Assembly (NCBI GenBank): GCA_964304625.1
Contig: OZ199838.1
Location: 186,001 to 250,000 of the forward strand
Direction of reading: 5' to 3'
DNA length: 64,000 bases
Origin: Kudoa neothunni
Taxonomy: Eukaryota > Cnidaria
Both the position numbers and the translations under genes were made by a program. Below are positions 22,285 through 33,671 of this stretch, piece by piece (within the stretch, counting starts at the first letter, position 1; every line of letters begins with the position of its first letter). Under the pieces are notes generated by a model. It did not search any database, was not told where the DNA came from, and saw only the letters and a list, made by a program, of their open reading frames with translations.

Positions 22285-25200
22285 ATGATACCGATTATTC
22301 ATCTGAAACAATTATCATCTCCATTTAAACGTGTATTTTTAAACAAATATAACTGGGTGCGATCCTCTGGTTCCATCTTAAATCGAATTGATGAAAAACG
22401 TCAACAAGCCCTTTTAGGAGGGGGAATCAAAAGAATAGAAAAACAACACTCAAAAGTATCAACTCTCACAATGTAGAATAAATGAGATGAATATATTTGT
22501 TAGGGAAAACTAACAGCGAGAGAACGAGTAAATTTACTGCTGGACAAAGACTCATTCCATGAATATGGGCAGTTGGTCGAACACAATTGTAATGATTTTG
22601 GTATGGGTGATAAAAAAGTAACATTAAATTTCCGATTTAACCTGATAATCAAACAATCTCAATAGTTTCCAGGAGACAGTGTGGTTACTGGGTCAGGTCA
22701 AATATACGGCAGACCAGTTTATGTTTTCAGCCAGGTAATTTTAATTAAATTAAATTTTAAAATTGAGCTTTTCTCCTATCGAATTATCGAATATGTAAAA
22801 ACTAGGATTTCACAGTGTTTGGAGGAAGTCTTTCCAAAGTTCACTCGGAAAAAATCTGCAAAGTATTTAAAAAGTCTTTCACTGTAAATAATTATTTGTT
22901 TTGAAGATTATGGACATGGCAATGAAAAATGGTATTCCTCTGATTGGACTCAACGATTCTAGTGGAGCCAAAATACAAGAAGGCGTCGAATCACTAGCTG
23001 GTTATGCTGACATCTTTCAAGTATTAGCTTATTGTGAGATCATTTAAGATTTTTCCACTAGAGAAATGTATTGGCCTCAGGAGTAATCCCTCAAATTTCT
23101 GTTATTATGGGCCCTTGCGCTGGTGGGGCCGTATACTCACCTGCCTTGACAGATTTTATTTTCATGATAAAAGTAATTCGTTTTTATTAACTTTGGAGTA
23201 TTAGTGTAACTTATTCTCATAGGATACCTCGTATTTGTTTGTTACAGGCCCAGACGTGATTAAAGTTGTCACGGGTGAAAGTGTTACTCAAGAGCAACTT
23301 GGTGGATCAAAAACTCATACAAAGACATCAGGTTCTTTTTCGACTTTATAAAGGCGTCTTTTTAGCTAATTCGAATTTAATTCAATGGAGGGTATTATAA
23401 AATATAAAATGTATTTCAGGGGTGGCCCACAAATGTTATAGTGATGAGATTGCCGCGTTATCGTCGTAACCTACGAATAAATGACTCAATATCTATTTTA
23501 TTTAAGATTGAGAGAATTTTACAACTATATGCCGTTGAATAATAGAGAAAAACCTCCTGCAATATATACAGATGATCCGCTCGCTCGTATTTGTCCTGCA
23601 TTAGATAGCATTGTGCCCAACGATAACAGCAAACCTTACAATATGAAAGATATAATTGAAATTGTACATTAAATTTCATTAATACTCAGTTAACTAACCT
23701 ATTTAAATAAAAGGTGGTGGATGAAGGAGATTACTTTGAAATTATGCCTGACTATGCTAAAAACATCATAATTGCATTGGCATCAGTGGGATCGCATACG
23801 GTTGGGATAGTAGCAAACCAACCAATGGAATCAGCAGGTTTTTTCATTAAAACTGTCGATTTGATAAGACTAAAGTTGAATATAAATAATTTCTAGGATG
23901 TTTGGATATTAATGCATCAACCAAAGCTGCAAGATTTGTGAGATTCTGTGATGCCTTCAATATACCCCTGGTGACATTCGTCGACACCCCCGGATATCTG
24001 CCAGGTAAACCAAAAATTGTCTTAAATAACGTTGAATAAATATGGTTAGGCACCAGCCAAGAATACAACGGGATTATAAGACATGGTGCAAAATTACTTT
24101 ATGCCTACGCTGAAGCTACAGTTCCAAAAATAACTATAATCACTAGAAAAGTATGTTTCAAAATTGACATAATATTATAATATTGAAACGCTAGTTTTAA
24201 CAAATTATTTTAAATAGGCAATATGGAGGTGCATACGACGTTATGAGCTCCAAACACTTACGAGGGTGACACCAACTATGTGTGGCCGACAGCAGAAGTT
24301 GCAGTAATGGGAGCCAAAGTTATTTTACTTAGTTTTGTCCGATTTTTAATCCCTCACACGAAGGGCGCTGATTTCCATACTTTATCGAGGGGCGAAGATG
24401 ACGTAGGTATGATAAATTGTTTCAACTATGCAATAATAAACTTTAACTTATTTAGAGCAACTTGAAAAAGAATACATTGAAAAGTTTGGAAATCCATTTT
24501 CCATAGCAACTAGAGGTGAGAAATGAGATATTACATTCATCGCATTGAATATTCTAATAAGTAAAATGGCTGTTTTTAATTTTATTGTATTAAATGGTAG
24601 ATATTAGTATTTTATTTTTAAATGTGATAATAAATCGTCTATGTATATAATATTATTATTAATTAAATAATATATAAATTTTATCATAATACCAGAGTAT
24701 TTACATTTATTTGTGTGAAACTAATCTTTTAATAATTAATAGAAAAAAGCACACGAATAATTAAAAATAATAATTAATTTGATACGTAATTATATTATTA
24801 GAAATTCATTAATCTAGCAATTTAAAAACTTTTATTAATTTTTTATTTAAATTAATTTAATTTCTAATTTAAAATTTGAAATGATGAGAATATTGTCTAT
24901 AGTCGAAAATGTAGATTCTCTATTTTTATATATCTATAAAAACGAATACTATCAAAACTTAATAGAAATATGTTAATTAACACTTTATGGAGCATCTTGG
25001 CTGCTCTATCCCAGGAATTAAAAAATATCACTCCTATGATTATGAATATTAGAAAAAATATGCTCATTACTCAATTCACCAGCTTGACTTTCATCTAACG
25101 CATTTATATTTTCTAAGAAATCTTCAAGTTCCCCAGACATTACACATTCACAGTCCGATGACATTTTAACAACTTAAACGAATAAGCTCGAATTCGAGCT

Positions 25201-26490
25201 GATTACAACAAGAATTCATATTTCTAATTTAACCATACAATACATTTGGTTCTTAACATTGGATTTAATCTGCCGAAGAGAGGATTAACATTAAATAAAT
25301 AAATAATATAATTTTAAAGAATTTACCTAAACAATTGAAAAAATAAATTTTATGATTATAATTAAAATTTGAATTTTAACGAGAGAAAAGCGGCATTTAA
25401 TGTATAGGAGGGCTGGTTGAGCTCAATGTGGTCCATAAAAGGTTAAGTAACATTAAATAAACCCAATATATTGTTAAAAAAAATAAATGAATCATAATAT
25501 CACTACCCAATTAAATAATTTTATAAATTAAGTATATAATATTTTAAATAATTTTATTGATATATTTATTTGTCTTATAATATTCCTCTGTGTCATTCAA
25601 ATAGACTAAAAATTTAGTTAAACTCTAAAGTATTATTTAGAGCCTAATTTCTCGATTTTTCTAAGTTTATCGAATCCTTTTTACGATTAAAAATAGTTTA
25701 TTCACAACATATAACATGATTATTTCAATTTCTTAAACAAAAAATAATAATTATTATAAAATTAACGTTACTATTAAAATAGACTAATAAAACACATTTT
25801 CATCGAATCCTCCGACTCCAATCGCACAATGTTAAATAATGCAGATTTAGAGTCTAATCTCTAAATAGAAGCAACAAAAATTAGACACAATTTATGCTAC
25901 CAACTAAATAATTATTCAAAAACAAATCCGCGTTTCATTATTTATAGAGAATTTTTCCATACATCAATAATTTAAATATAAATACTATTAAATTATATTA
26001 TTATTCCCAAATGGGGAATAATTATGCAATATCAAGACTTAATTATTTACAAATTAGTATTTTTTCCACTTTATTAGTAATAAAAAACAAAAAGTAAATT
26101 CCAATTTAGGCGATGTCCCGAGTTTATCGTAAATATATATAACTAAAAATATTTGTAAAAAATTATTAAATTTATTATTAATAAATCAAAAATATCATTA
26201 ATTATATCATAAAATTAATGATATTTTTGATATAAACATAATTGAAAATTAAAAAAAAATAATATTACAAATTAATAGTAAACACCAGATAATTGATAAT
26301 ATTTAATTAAAGATTTAATAAAAGTTAAAATTTGATACTGTAACGATTATATATATTTGTGTATGTAGGATACATCGACGATATAATCCAACCTAGAGAA
26401 ACAAGATGGATGATAATCAACGACCTCAAGTTGCTCCGCCAAAAAAAATTATCAAATCCATGGAAAAAACATGATAATATACCACTTTGA
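22285..26490 (+). CDS. PCCB: Propionyl-CoA carboxylase beta subunit, mitochondrial
   Basis: Carboxyltransferase subunit that moves the carboxyl from biotin to propionyl-CoA in the mitochondrial matrix, on the odd-chain fatty-acid and branched amino-acid route to succinyl-CoA. About sixteen exons (first 22285-22455, last 26369-26490) encode about 535 residues (human 539). The basic N-terminus ([16 protein letters not shown]) suits a transit peptide. Conserved blocks in order: [47 protein letters not shown], the block [37 protein letters not shown] and [17 protein letters not shown], ending [11 protein letters not shown]. Exons 1-12 and the last two are clean, but exon 13 and the next exon (24218-24406) hold several one-base frame disruptions within conserved sequence. 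The last intron is 1.85 kb. Confidence 0.95.
24516..26368 (+). other. Large last intron of PCCB, 1.85 kb
   Basis: Very AT-rich. It contains a 48-residue minus-strand frame (25018-25164) with an acidic sequence ([16 protein letters not shown]), perhaps a transposase N-terminus or chance. No other feature seen. Confidence 0.5.
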
Positions 26491-26527
26491 AGACACTCAA
26501 AATATAAATCAAAATCGAAATATAATT

Positions 26528-28191
26528 TTATTGTTTTTTTCGTTGGATCAAAGATTGTTTAACAATATTAGCCTCTTGAATGGTTTTGTCACCTTCTTTC
26601 TCCAAATTAATTTCTTGGGAGGGGGTAGAAAAGTTTATAGTAAACAAGGGGCTGTCTGGTGTCATACTAAATACGCACGCACGCACGCACGCACGCACAC
26701 ACACAAACAATTATATTGGATAATGTGTATAAGAAAATCACCTAGCAACCACTTGGTAAAGTTGTCTTACAGTGTGTACAGTAGGATTTACATTGATATT
26801 TACCCTATAGAAAATAGAAAATAGAAATAACGATAAAATTATATTATATTATTATATTGGATCATGTGGCCATGTTATTATTGATTAATTAATTAATTTA
26901 CAGAAAGAGAGTAATAATTAACAACAAAATTATAGTGAGCAAGCTTAATAATGCATATTGGAAAATGTGTTTGAATAGAGGCCGGAGTGAGACAGTTTAG
27001 AATTAAAAACTTACAACTTTCCGGTAGCGAGACGAATTCGAACTTGCTCATGAGGAAGAGATTGATCAACTTCTAATTCGAATGGTTGTTGATCGTTGGT
27101 CTGTGAGCTGTCGAAAAACGTAGGTGTAGGTCTAGAAAAATTGGGAGCGAATCTACGTGATCAACTTTAACACCTCATAGTTACTTACGTTCCTAACATC
27201 TGTCCTTTTCCGGTGAAAGCTTTAAATTTGTTGACGTATTCCACGTCGGTTCGATTGATTAGTTCCAATTTTCGTCGAGAATTTCCCATTATTTTAAGCA
27301 GCTCTGGAGGCATATAACTAGGTGATACATTTTAATACATGAAAGCAAATGTCACAACACTAGTCATATCATATTAAAATAATTTGATATAATTAAAAAA
27401 TCAGTTAAAGTCAACAAAAACCCAACCCCTCCGAAAGATTTTTCAATAATTTTATAGATTGAGGATCATCATAAGGAAAGAAAAACTCGTCATCATTTAT
27501 AGTAAAACCGTTGGAGTAGGAGATTAGATTGAACATTTTTTCCTCATCGGCATCCTACAAACGTTGAATCGTCCAAACAAACAAAAAATTTGATACTGGA
27601 GATGCGGGTTCTTTATAAAAGGAAATAATTGGAATAAACAATAAAAAAATTACTTGTGTTTTCATCATGAGATTGATCGAATTGGGTTTCTTGTTGTTTG
27701 AGAGCTACATCACTAATAATTCACCACAATTTCAACCGAATCAATATTTATGAAAATTACCGCATATTTTTCATAAGGTTCATTGCATAATTCGGGGGAT
27801 GCGAGCCACGGTGACTGTGTGGATCAATAATATTCAAACCACTTGTCAAAATGTTAACCAATCAATCCAACAAGCCATAGAATCCATAGAATCCATAAAA
27901 TAGTACCTGTTCGCAGATCCACCAGCGTAATATTCGGTTTCATCATATAGATCATTGGGATCGAATTTTTGTTTGTCACCATCCTCAAATTCCACATTAG
28001 GGTGTTGGGATGGGTGGTAATTATTCAAGGCACCCTAAAAGAAACTAACAACGCGTTACTCGACCTAATCCCCATACCATAATATCGTAATTGTATTTTT
28101 CGAGTATTTCTTTGGCCAGCTGCTCGCTTACATCCGTCATCTCACAGAATGAGTTGATTATTTTCTCTTTCTCGGGGTCGGTTTTAGTCAT
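26528..28191 (-). CDS. NSFL1C: NSFL1 cofactor p47 (p97/VCP adaptor)
   Basis: Adaptor of the AAA ATPase p97/VCP in Golgi and ER membrane fusion. Ten exons: 28078-28191, 27907-28034, 27761-27841, 27654-27712, 27597-27610, 27427-27554, 27189-27317, 27018-27131, 26742-26804, 26528-26666. They give 322 residues (human p47 is 370). Order of parts: an N-terminal UBA-like segment (CEMTDVSEQLAKEILEK), the motif EYYAGGS matching FYAGGS of p47, a SEP domain (LISYSNGFTINDDEFFFPYD, continuing to LSEGYMPPELL), the linker FKAFTGKGQMLG, and a UBX domain (EQVRIRLATGKV, then TVHTVRQLYQVVA) ending IQEANIVKQSLIQRKKQ. A 14-nt exon encodes about KPASP. The usual Phe-Pro of the UBX loop reads FSTPSQE here. The stop codon lies 37 nt from that of PCCB on the other strand. 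Confidence 0.95.
26673..26704. repeat. (ACGC)n/(AC)n microsatellite in a p47 intron
   Basis: Tandem acgc units followed by ac units lie inside the last p47 intron, directly before its acceptor on the minus strand. Length polymorphism here would approach the splice site. Confidence 0.9.
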
Positions 28192-28215
28192 TCTTTGGCA
28201 ATGTTGATTTAATAA

Positions 28216-28227
28216 TGCGCCTGCGCA
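28216..28227. promoter_or_regulatory. TGCGCCTGCGCA, NRF-1-like site upstream of p47
   Basis: Two TGCGC half-sites in inverted orientation, 25-36 nt upstream of the p47 start codon. They match the animal NRF-1 consensus (YGCGCAYGCGCR) except for the central base. Two further GCGCA-type sites follow at 28485-28494 and 28625-28635. Confidence 0.4.
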
Positions 28228-30056
28228 GCGTTAAGATAAAATTATGTAGAATTTCCGAAAATAATAGCATTTAATAAGCTCAAAGTTTATTAAAACTTTA
28301 TTCAAATAAATGATGCTGGCCGCGAATTGGTTCTTGTTGGAAATTTATTTTCCATTATCTCAGATCAATCCAATCTATGCGTGTAAACTTATCAACTATT
28401 ATAATAACTTTTATAAATAATTCAATTTAATAATTAGAGATTTATCAATTGATTTTATGGGTGCATTTATTCAACTGATGTTACTGCGTGCGCACTAAAG
28501 TTCAATATATTATTATTTGATTTTAAAACATAACGCTAAATTCAACTATTTAATTAATTATTATTTTCTTCTTAATTGTTAAAATATTGAGGAAATTTTT
28601 TATAAATAAAATTTAAAAAAATTAGCGCTTGCGCATAATTATTATATTATCTGGCTATACTAAAATACACTACGTTTGGCGATCAATCTGTTATTCTTTA
28701 CACCGTGTAGTAGATTTGCTTTTATAGATAAAAATGTTGCAGAGATATAAATTATATGAGAATTTTATTGATACAAGAAATTATTATGCAATAATAATCA
28801 AAATTATTGATTAATCGAATAATCCATTTATTTTTAATTCTTCCTACACATCTTGTGAGTAAAAATAAAAAAACTTATTGGTAACTCATAATGATTTACA
28901 TTGGCTGGAATTTTTGAAATAACATGCAATTTATTGTAATGTTTTATATCGAATATCACAATTGTAGTCTCAAAACATGATTCTACTTCATTGAATCTTT
29001 AGAAAATAAATCAGCTTCTCTCTTATCTAAAGTATTTATCAATTAAATACTTTAGATAATTAATAATGGAGTTTTCTGTGTAACTTAACTTAGCTTAGAT
29101 CACGGGTTCTCAACCTTTTTTTTTAATCGATTTCTTCAACCTTGTGGAAAATCCAAATTTAACCAATTAACTTGTAATCTTAAATCATATTTACTCTTAG
29201 ATTTTATACTGATTTAAGTATTATTAAGCTACATCTCCGAAAAATAAACGAGGCATAATAAATAATATTCAGATGGCACTAGTTTTGACTATATTTACAT
29301 CTGTAAACACCTCGTAAGTAGAAATTGTTGAGACTAAAATTTTTAACGCGCATGCGTACATGCAGTTTAGGATCAAATTTTACCGCGCCAATAGCTGCTG
29401 CCATTTATAAATGACAGTGGCTATTCTTACGACAATGAATATCTTCTTCCCCACTTTAGATATTTCAAATCTGAATTTAAAAACGTGTGATTGCATTTTT
29501 TTCCTGTAGAATTTTTAAATTTTTATAAATTATTGTTTTGGTTATCTTAGTTCGTAAGTTTTTGGTATCATCTCTGGCTTTCGACTAATTATTACGATTA
29601 TAAACCAGTTATTTTTACATTTTATACAATGTGTGCATATTTAAAAAAATGTTTACGCCAATTGTGATAATGTAACTTTATTTACACATGAACTCATTGG
29701 TCCATGTGTCAACGTTATTATCCGATACGAATTAATTGTATGAACTGTTATCATTCTATAAGATATTTAAATCATAATTTTGCGAGCATTGATGATTTTT
29801 TTTTAATCTTATATAAAATAGACTTGGCCGAATAAATTTTATGCCATCATGTGATAATGAATGTTATGAAACAGTAAAATATAAATCATAATCCGAAACC
29901 CATTTTTGTTAATCTTTATGATCTTCTATAGCGATTCTTCTCGATTGGAGAACTTATACTCGTACCTCAAGACGACCAAAAAATCAGTCGTGCATGCGCG
30001 TGCCACATTAAAAGTATAACAAATTTTCCAACATTTGTCTGATATTTTTGTTTCCA
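28228..30056. other. Divergent p47-SMYD intergenic region
   Basis: AT-rich, with several GCGCA-type palindromes (28485, 28625, 29347, 29991) and a possible decayed hAT end near 29104. Short open frames near 28310 exist on both strands and are not convincing. Confidence 0.5.
29990..30003. promoter_or_regulatory. GTGCATGCGCGTGC, NRF-1-like site upstream of SMYD
   Basis: A near-palindromic GC-rich element ending 53 nt before the SMYD start codon. It resembles the p47 and PUS3 upstream elements. Confidence 0.4.
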
Positions 30057-32311
30057 ATGCACACCAAAAAATCCAACACTTGTGAAGGAGAAGGTCTATT
30101 TGTCGACCGAGGTTATAATCTTGGGGATCAAATACATTCAGAGGCGCCATTATTTGGGGTAGTATTCCCGGAAAACAGCCAATCGTATTGTGCCTATTGT
30201 TACAAATATCTACGAAATAGTCAATCATCAGTTGATGCGTGTAATCAATGTCAAATGGTTTATTATTGCAACAAAAGTTGTCGTCATCTCGACTACAAGC
30301 AACATACGCTGGAATGTGAGCTTTTGCAACGCTCCACCGTGTCTTATGACTTTGAGTATCCTTCGATGTTGAGGATAGCTGCCAAAATAATAACCTCACA
30401 AAACAACAAGGATAACAACGATATTATCGATAGAATAAATGCCACCAATTATCTCGATGATATCGTCGCTCGATTAGACTCTGATACAACTTCTCTAATA
30501 GTTAAATTTGAGAAATATCTAATGATAACTATCAAGCCGCTCAGCAGTATAAACTTTTCCAAATTATTTATCTACCTTAAAACTAATCTAATAACAATTG
30601 GCGACGTGACTTATATTGGTAGTTATTTTCGATAAACAACCTCCATTCTATTTTAATGTTTGATTTTTTGCTATGCGTGTTTGTGTAGGAGTAGGCCTGT
30701 ATAATTTGTGCTCGAAAATAAATCATAGCTGCCAACCAAATTGCGTGGTTTCGTTTGTTCAAAATCGCATCCACCTATATCCAGCAAGAGAATTGCATAA
30801 AGATGAGGAACTTTTTGTGAATTATTGTTCCACTAGTTTTGAGATAATGGAAAGACAGTCCACTCTATCAGAAACCTATTTTTTTCGGTAGTTTAATGAA
30901 CCATTTTTTTAATAACTCCCTCAAATTTAGGTGTAAATGTGAAATGTGTATCCTAGATGGTAACCATCCCAAAGATCTGATAATAAAGGAGACTGGTAAT
31001 ATTGTTTTGAAACTATTTACTCTCTTGTACCTGAATTTGATTCACTAACACAACAATTATCTCCAAATAAATATAAATAATCTAAATATTAAGATACAGT
31101 GTATATCATTTAAATTAATGGTTTAAAGCTTGTATTCGATCTAAAACCAATCAGTTGTAAAATTACTCGAGTATACAGTGACTTTGCGAAATCCTGGTTT
31201 TCAATTTATTTAATCAGAATCTTCTTAACTTTATATCATCTATATCACTCACGTAAAATTGTTCTACTAACAGGCACAATTCTATGAAAATCTTATTTCA
31301 TTTGTTTTTAATTCAAACTTTTTTTAAAAAGAATATTTTTTATTCGTATAATTAATTTACTATTTAAACAAGGAAAATTACAACCTTCCTTGTCTAATTT
31401 TTTTCCATATTAATAGATTGAATAGACAAACAGTAAAAAAACAACGTAATTGTTTATCGATTTCTCAGTGGATCATTTTCAATTATTTTTTACTAATTTT
31501 TAAGAGTCGTATTTATACCACCTTTGGTTTGAATTAAAAATTAAACGACAGATTGTGTTTAAAAAACCAATATTTTATGTATTTCCCTCCAACTATTGAG
31601 AAAATATTCCGCAAAATTATAAATTTCTTAAATTATTGTTAATATTTTATTTATTTATATAAAGTTAATCGGGTGGGGATATTCTAATGTGGATTCATAA
31701 ATTTACATCATTTGCAGACGATTTCAAATCCAACCAGACACTCTATAAAAGTTGTGTTGATGTGGAAGAGTTGTTGAGAAATAAAAAATATCGCCAACTT
31801 TGCCAACAAATCATTGGTGACAATCCCGATCACGATGTTATTCCTCTCAAGTTGAAAGCAATGATTTCACTTTCCGACGTATGTTGAAATCTTGTAGAGG
31901 CGATTGTAAAGACCACACATTAAAAAATTTCCATTCTTAGGATAGAAGATTTATTGAAGAGTGTCCTAAGCTGACGTATCAACTGGTTAATCGAATTCTA
32001 GTCGCCTGGAAAAAATTAAGTGGTCCAAATCCCTCTCAAATCTATGCAAAACATTTTTGCAGCGCTAGTATCGATTTATAATTTTCCAATTGAATAAAAT
32101 TCCTTTAGTTCATTTTGAGAAAAATATGTTTCATCAAATCCACTCCTCTGACCGAACCCTTTGCGAACCATCCTCTGTGCTTTTGGAGAAAGCTCGAAAT
32201 TTATATGGGAAAATTTGTCAATGTGAGGAGCTTCTTAGGCTTTTCTTTCCTCCCAATCATGACTTTATTCTGAATATTCTTAGTCATAAAAGCGAATTTT
32301 CTTTTCTTTAA
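30057..32311 (+). CDS. SMYD-family SET/MYND lysine methyltransferase
   Basis: SMYD proteins methylate lysines on histones and cytosolic proteins. Six exons (30057-30618, 30689-30887, 30931-30995, 31718-31878, 31941-32067, 32109-32311) give 438 residues, close to human SMYD2 and SMYD3 (433 and 428). A split SET domain (GEGLFVDRGYNLGD) is interrupted by a MYND zinc finger with all ligands visible (CAYC, then DACNQCQMVYYCNKSC, then QHTLEC). SET continues with the substrate/cofactor motif KINHSCQPNC and ELFVNYC. A post-SET cluster (RCKCEMC) follows, then the helical C-terminal domain. The start is the first ATG; the glycine-rich SET N-terminus follows within 11 residues. Intron 3 is 722 nt. The paralogue (SMYD1/2/3) is not clear. 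The gene looks intact. Confidence 0.92.
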
Positions 32312-33671
32312 TTATTTTACCTTCAAATGACAAATTGTTAGAAACTGGCGATTAAATAAGTAATCTAATAGTTATTTTTGAGTGCAGAACGGGTCAGTGG
32401 ATTAGTTATTACCCTCTGTGTTTATTTGCCGCATTATTTTTAAGCTATTCAATGTGTTTGATAAGTGGGGTTATAAATGCGAGTAAGGCTGAAGTTTATT
32501 TTAGGTGTATAACGGCGAAAACATAAATCAATTCAACCTAATTTACATTACATATTTTAAACAGCCAAAATATATACTCCCAAGTTAATGCAAAGTCCAT
32601 GGCTTTTTACAACATCCAAGAACACTTAGAGTGAATCGAATATGTGTAATTAAAGACAGCGTAATGTGTTCAACAGGATAAATGTAGGTCAGGCAATTCA
32701 ATGAAAACATAATTTCATATTTTAAAACTAAAACATTATTTGCATCCCATCACTTTGATTAACTCTCGAAGTTTACAAGATGAATACCCTAAAAAATTAG
32801 ACATAATCCAAAATTTGTTCAAATAAGAATGCCTGCGAAATAGACACTTTATAAGATACGTTTATTTTAAATAATTTTACTTATAGGAGTGAGCGTAACT
32901 TTTCGTTAAAAACAAATGGATGTTTTGTCTGTAATCAAGTCAAAAACATTGAGAATTCATTGAGAACCCGTTATAAATTTATTCTTGGTATAGGATGTGG
33001 CAAAAATGTTTTAATTTAATGAATAAGATTCGTATTCGTGACGTTTTCAATGACATTTTTACCACAAATGCTTCACTAAATATCAAGACCGTTAGTAATA
33101 TTATTGGGTGACACTGTATTAATGTTTACAAAAAATTAACGAATATTAACAATAAATGATTTTCCTTCGGTCAGAATTTGTCAACAAGTGCACCTACGAC
33201 ACCCCAAATATGAAAATTTGTTTGCGATTAAGATACTATATCAATAGTTTAAATATAACAGTTTTTAACCTATTATATACTTTGATTTACATTTTAATGT
33301 ACAAAGTTAAGACTACTAGGATTAATAACATTGAAATACACTTCTGTGACTTTAATTTTTCAAATAAATTAAACCTAACATAGCAAATACGATATATGAG
33401 GTGCGTACTTAATATAATTAACATTTCCAGAGTCTATTTTTAATCATATACACATACAAAAATTGTAAAAACTAAAATATGACTCTACTTCTAAAATGGA
33501 TATTCTTTTGTAAATTTTAGTTTAATTAATTTGTGGTTTTTAACAATAATTCAAGGGGAGCATAAAATATGCTTTTCGCGCACGCGTAATGTGAACCAGA
33601 GATTGTGCAGCCGGGTCTAAACCACTGTTCTTTTCCTATATATCAATAAATTGCAACAAATAAAAGAAAAT
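32312..33671. other. SMYD-PUS3 intergenic region
   Basis: Mostly AT-rich. A 36-codon plus-strand frame at 33004-33110 (NKIRIRDVFNDIFTTNAS) and a short ATG frame near 32600 (MAFYNIQEHLE) look protein-like, but no complete gene model was found. Confidence 0.4.
33577..33586. promoter_or_regulatory. CGCGCACGCG element upstream of PUS3
   Basis: GC-rich half-site pair about 86-95 nt before the PUS3 start codon, of the same type as the p47 and SMYD upstream sites. Confidence 0.35.

Noticed and set aside
26471-26824. 117-codon plus-strand frame with a run from the microsatellite
   Set aside because: It is the antisense of p47 exons and intron, and includes the acgc/ac repeat.
29102-29125. Additional hAT element end (gggttctcaacc)
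   Set aside because: Resembles a hAT inverted repeat but no matching right end or 8-bp duplication was found; similar lone ends at 1388, 54591 and 61266 were left uncalled for the same reason.
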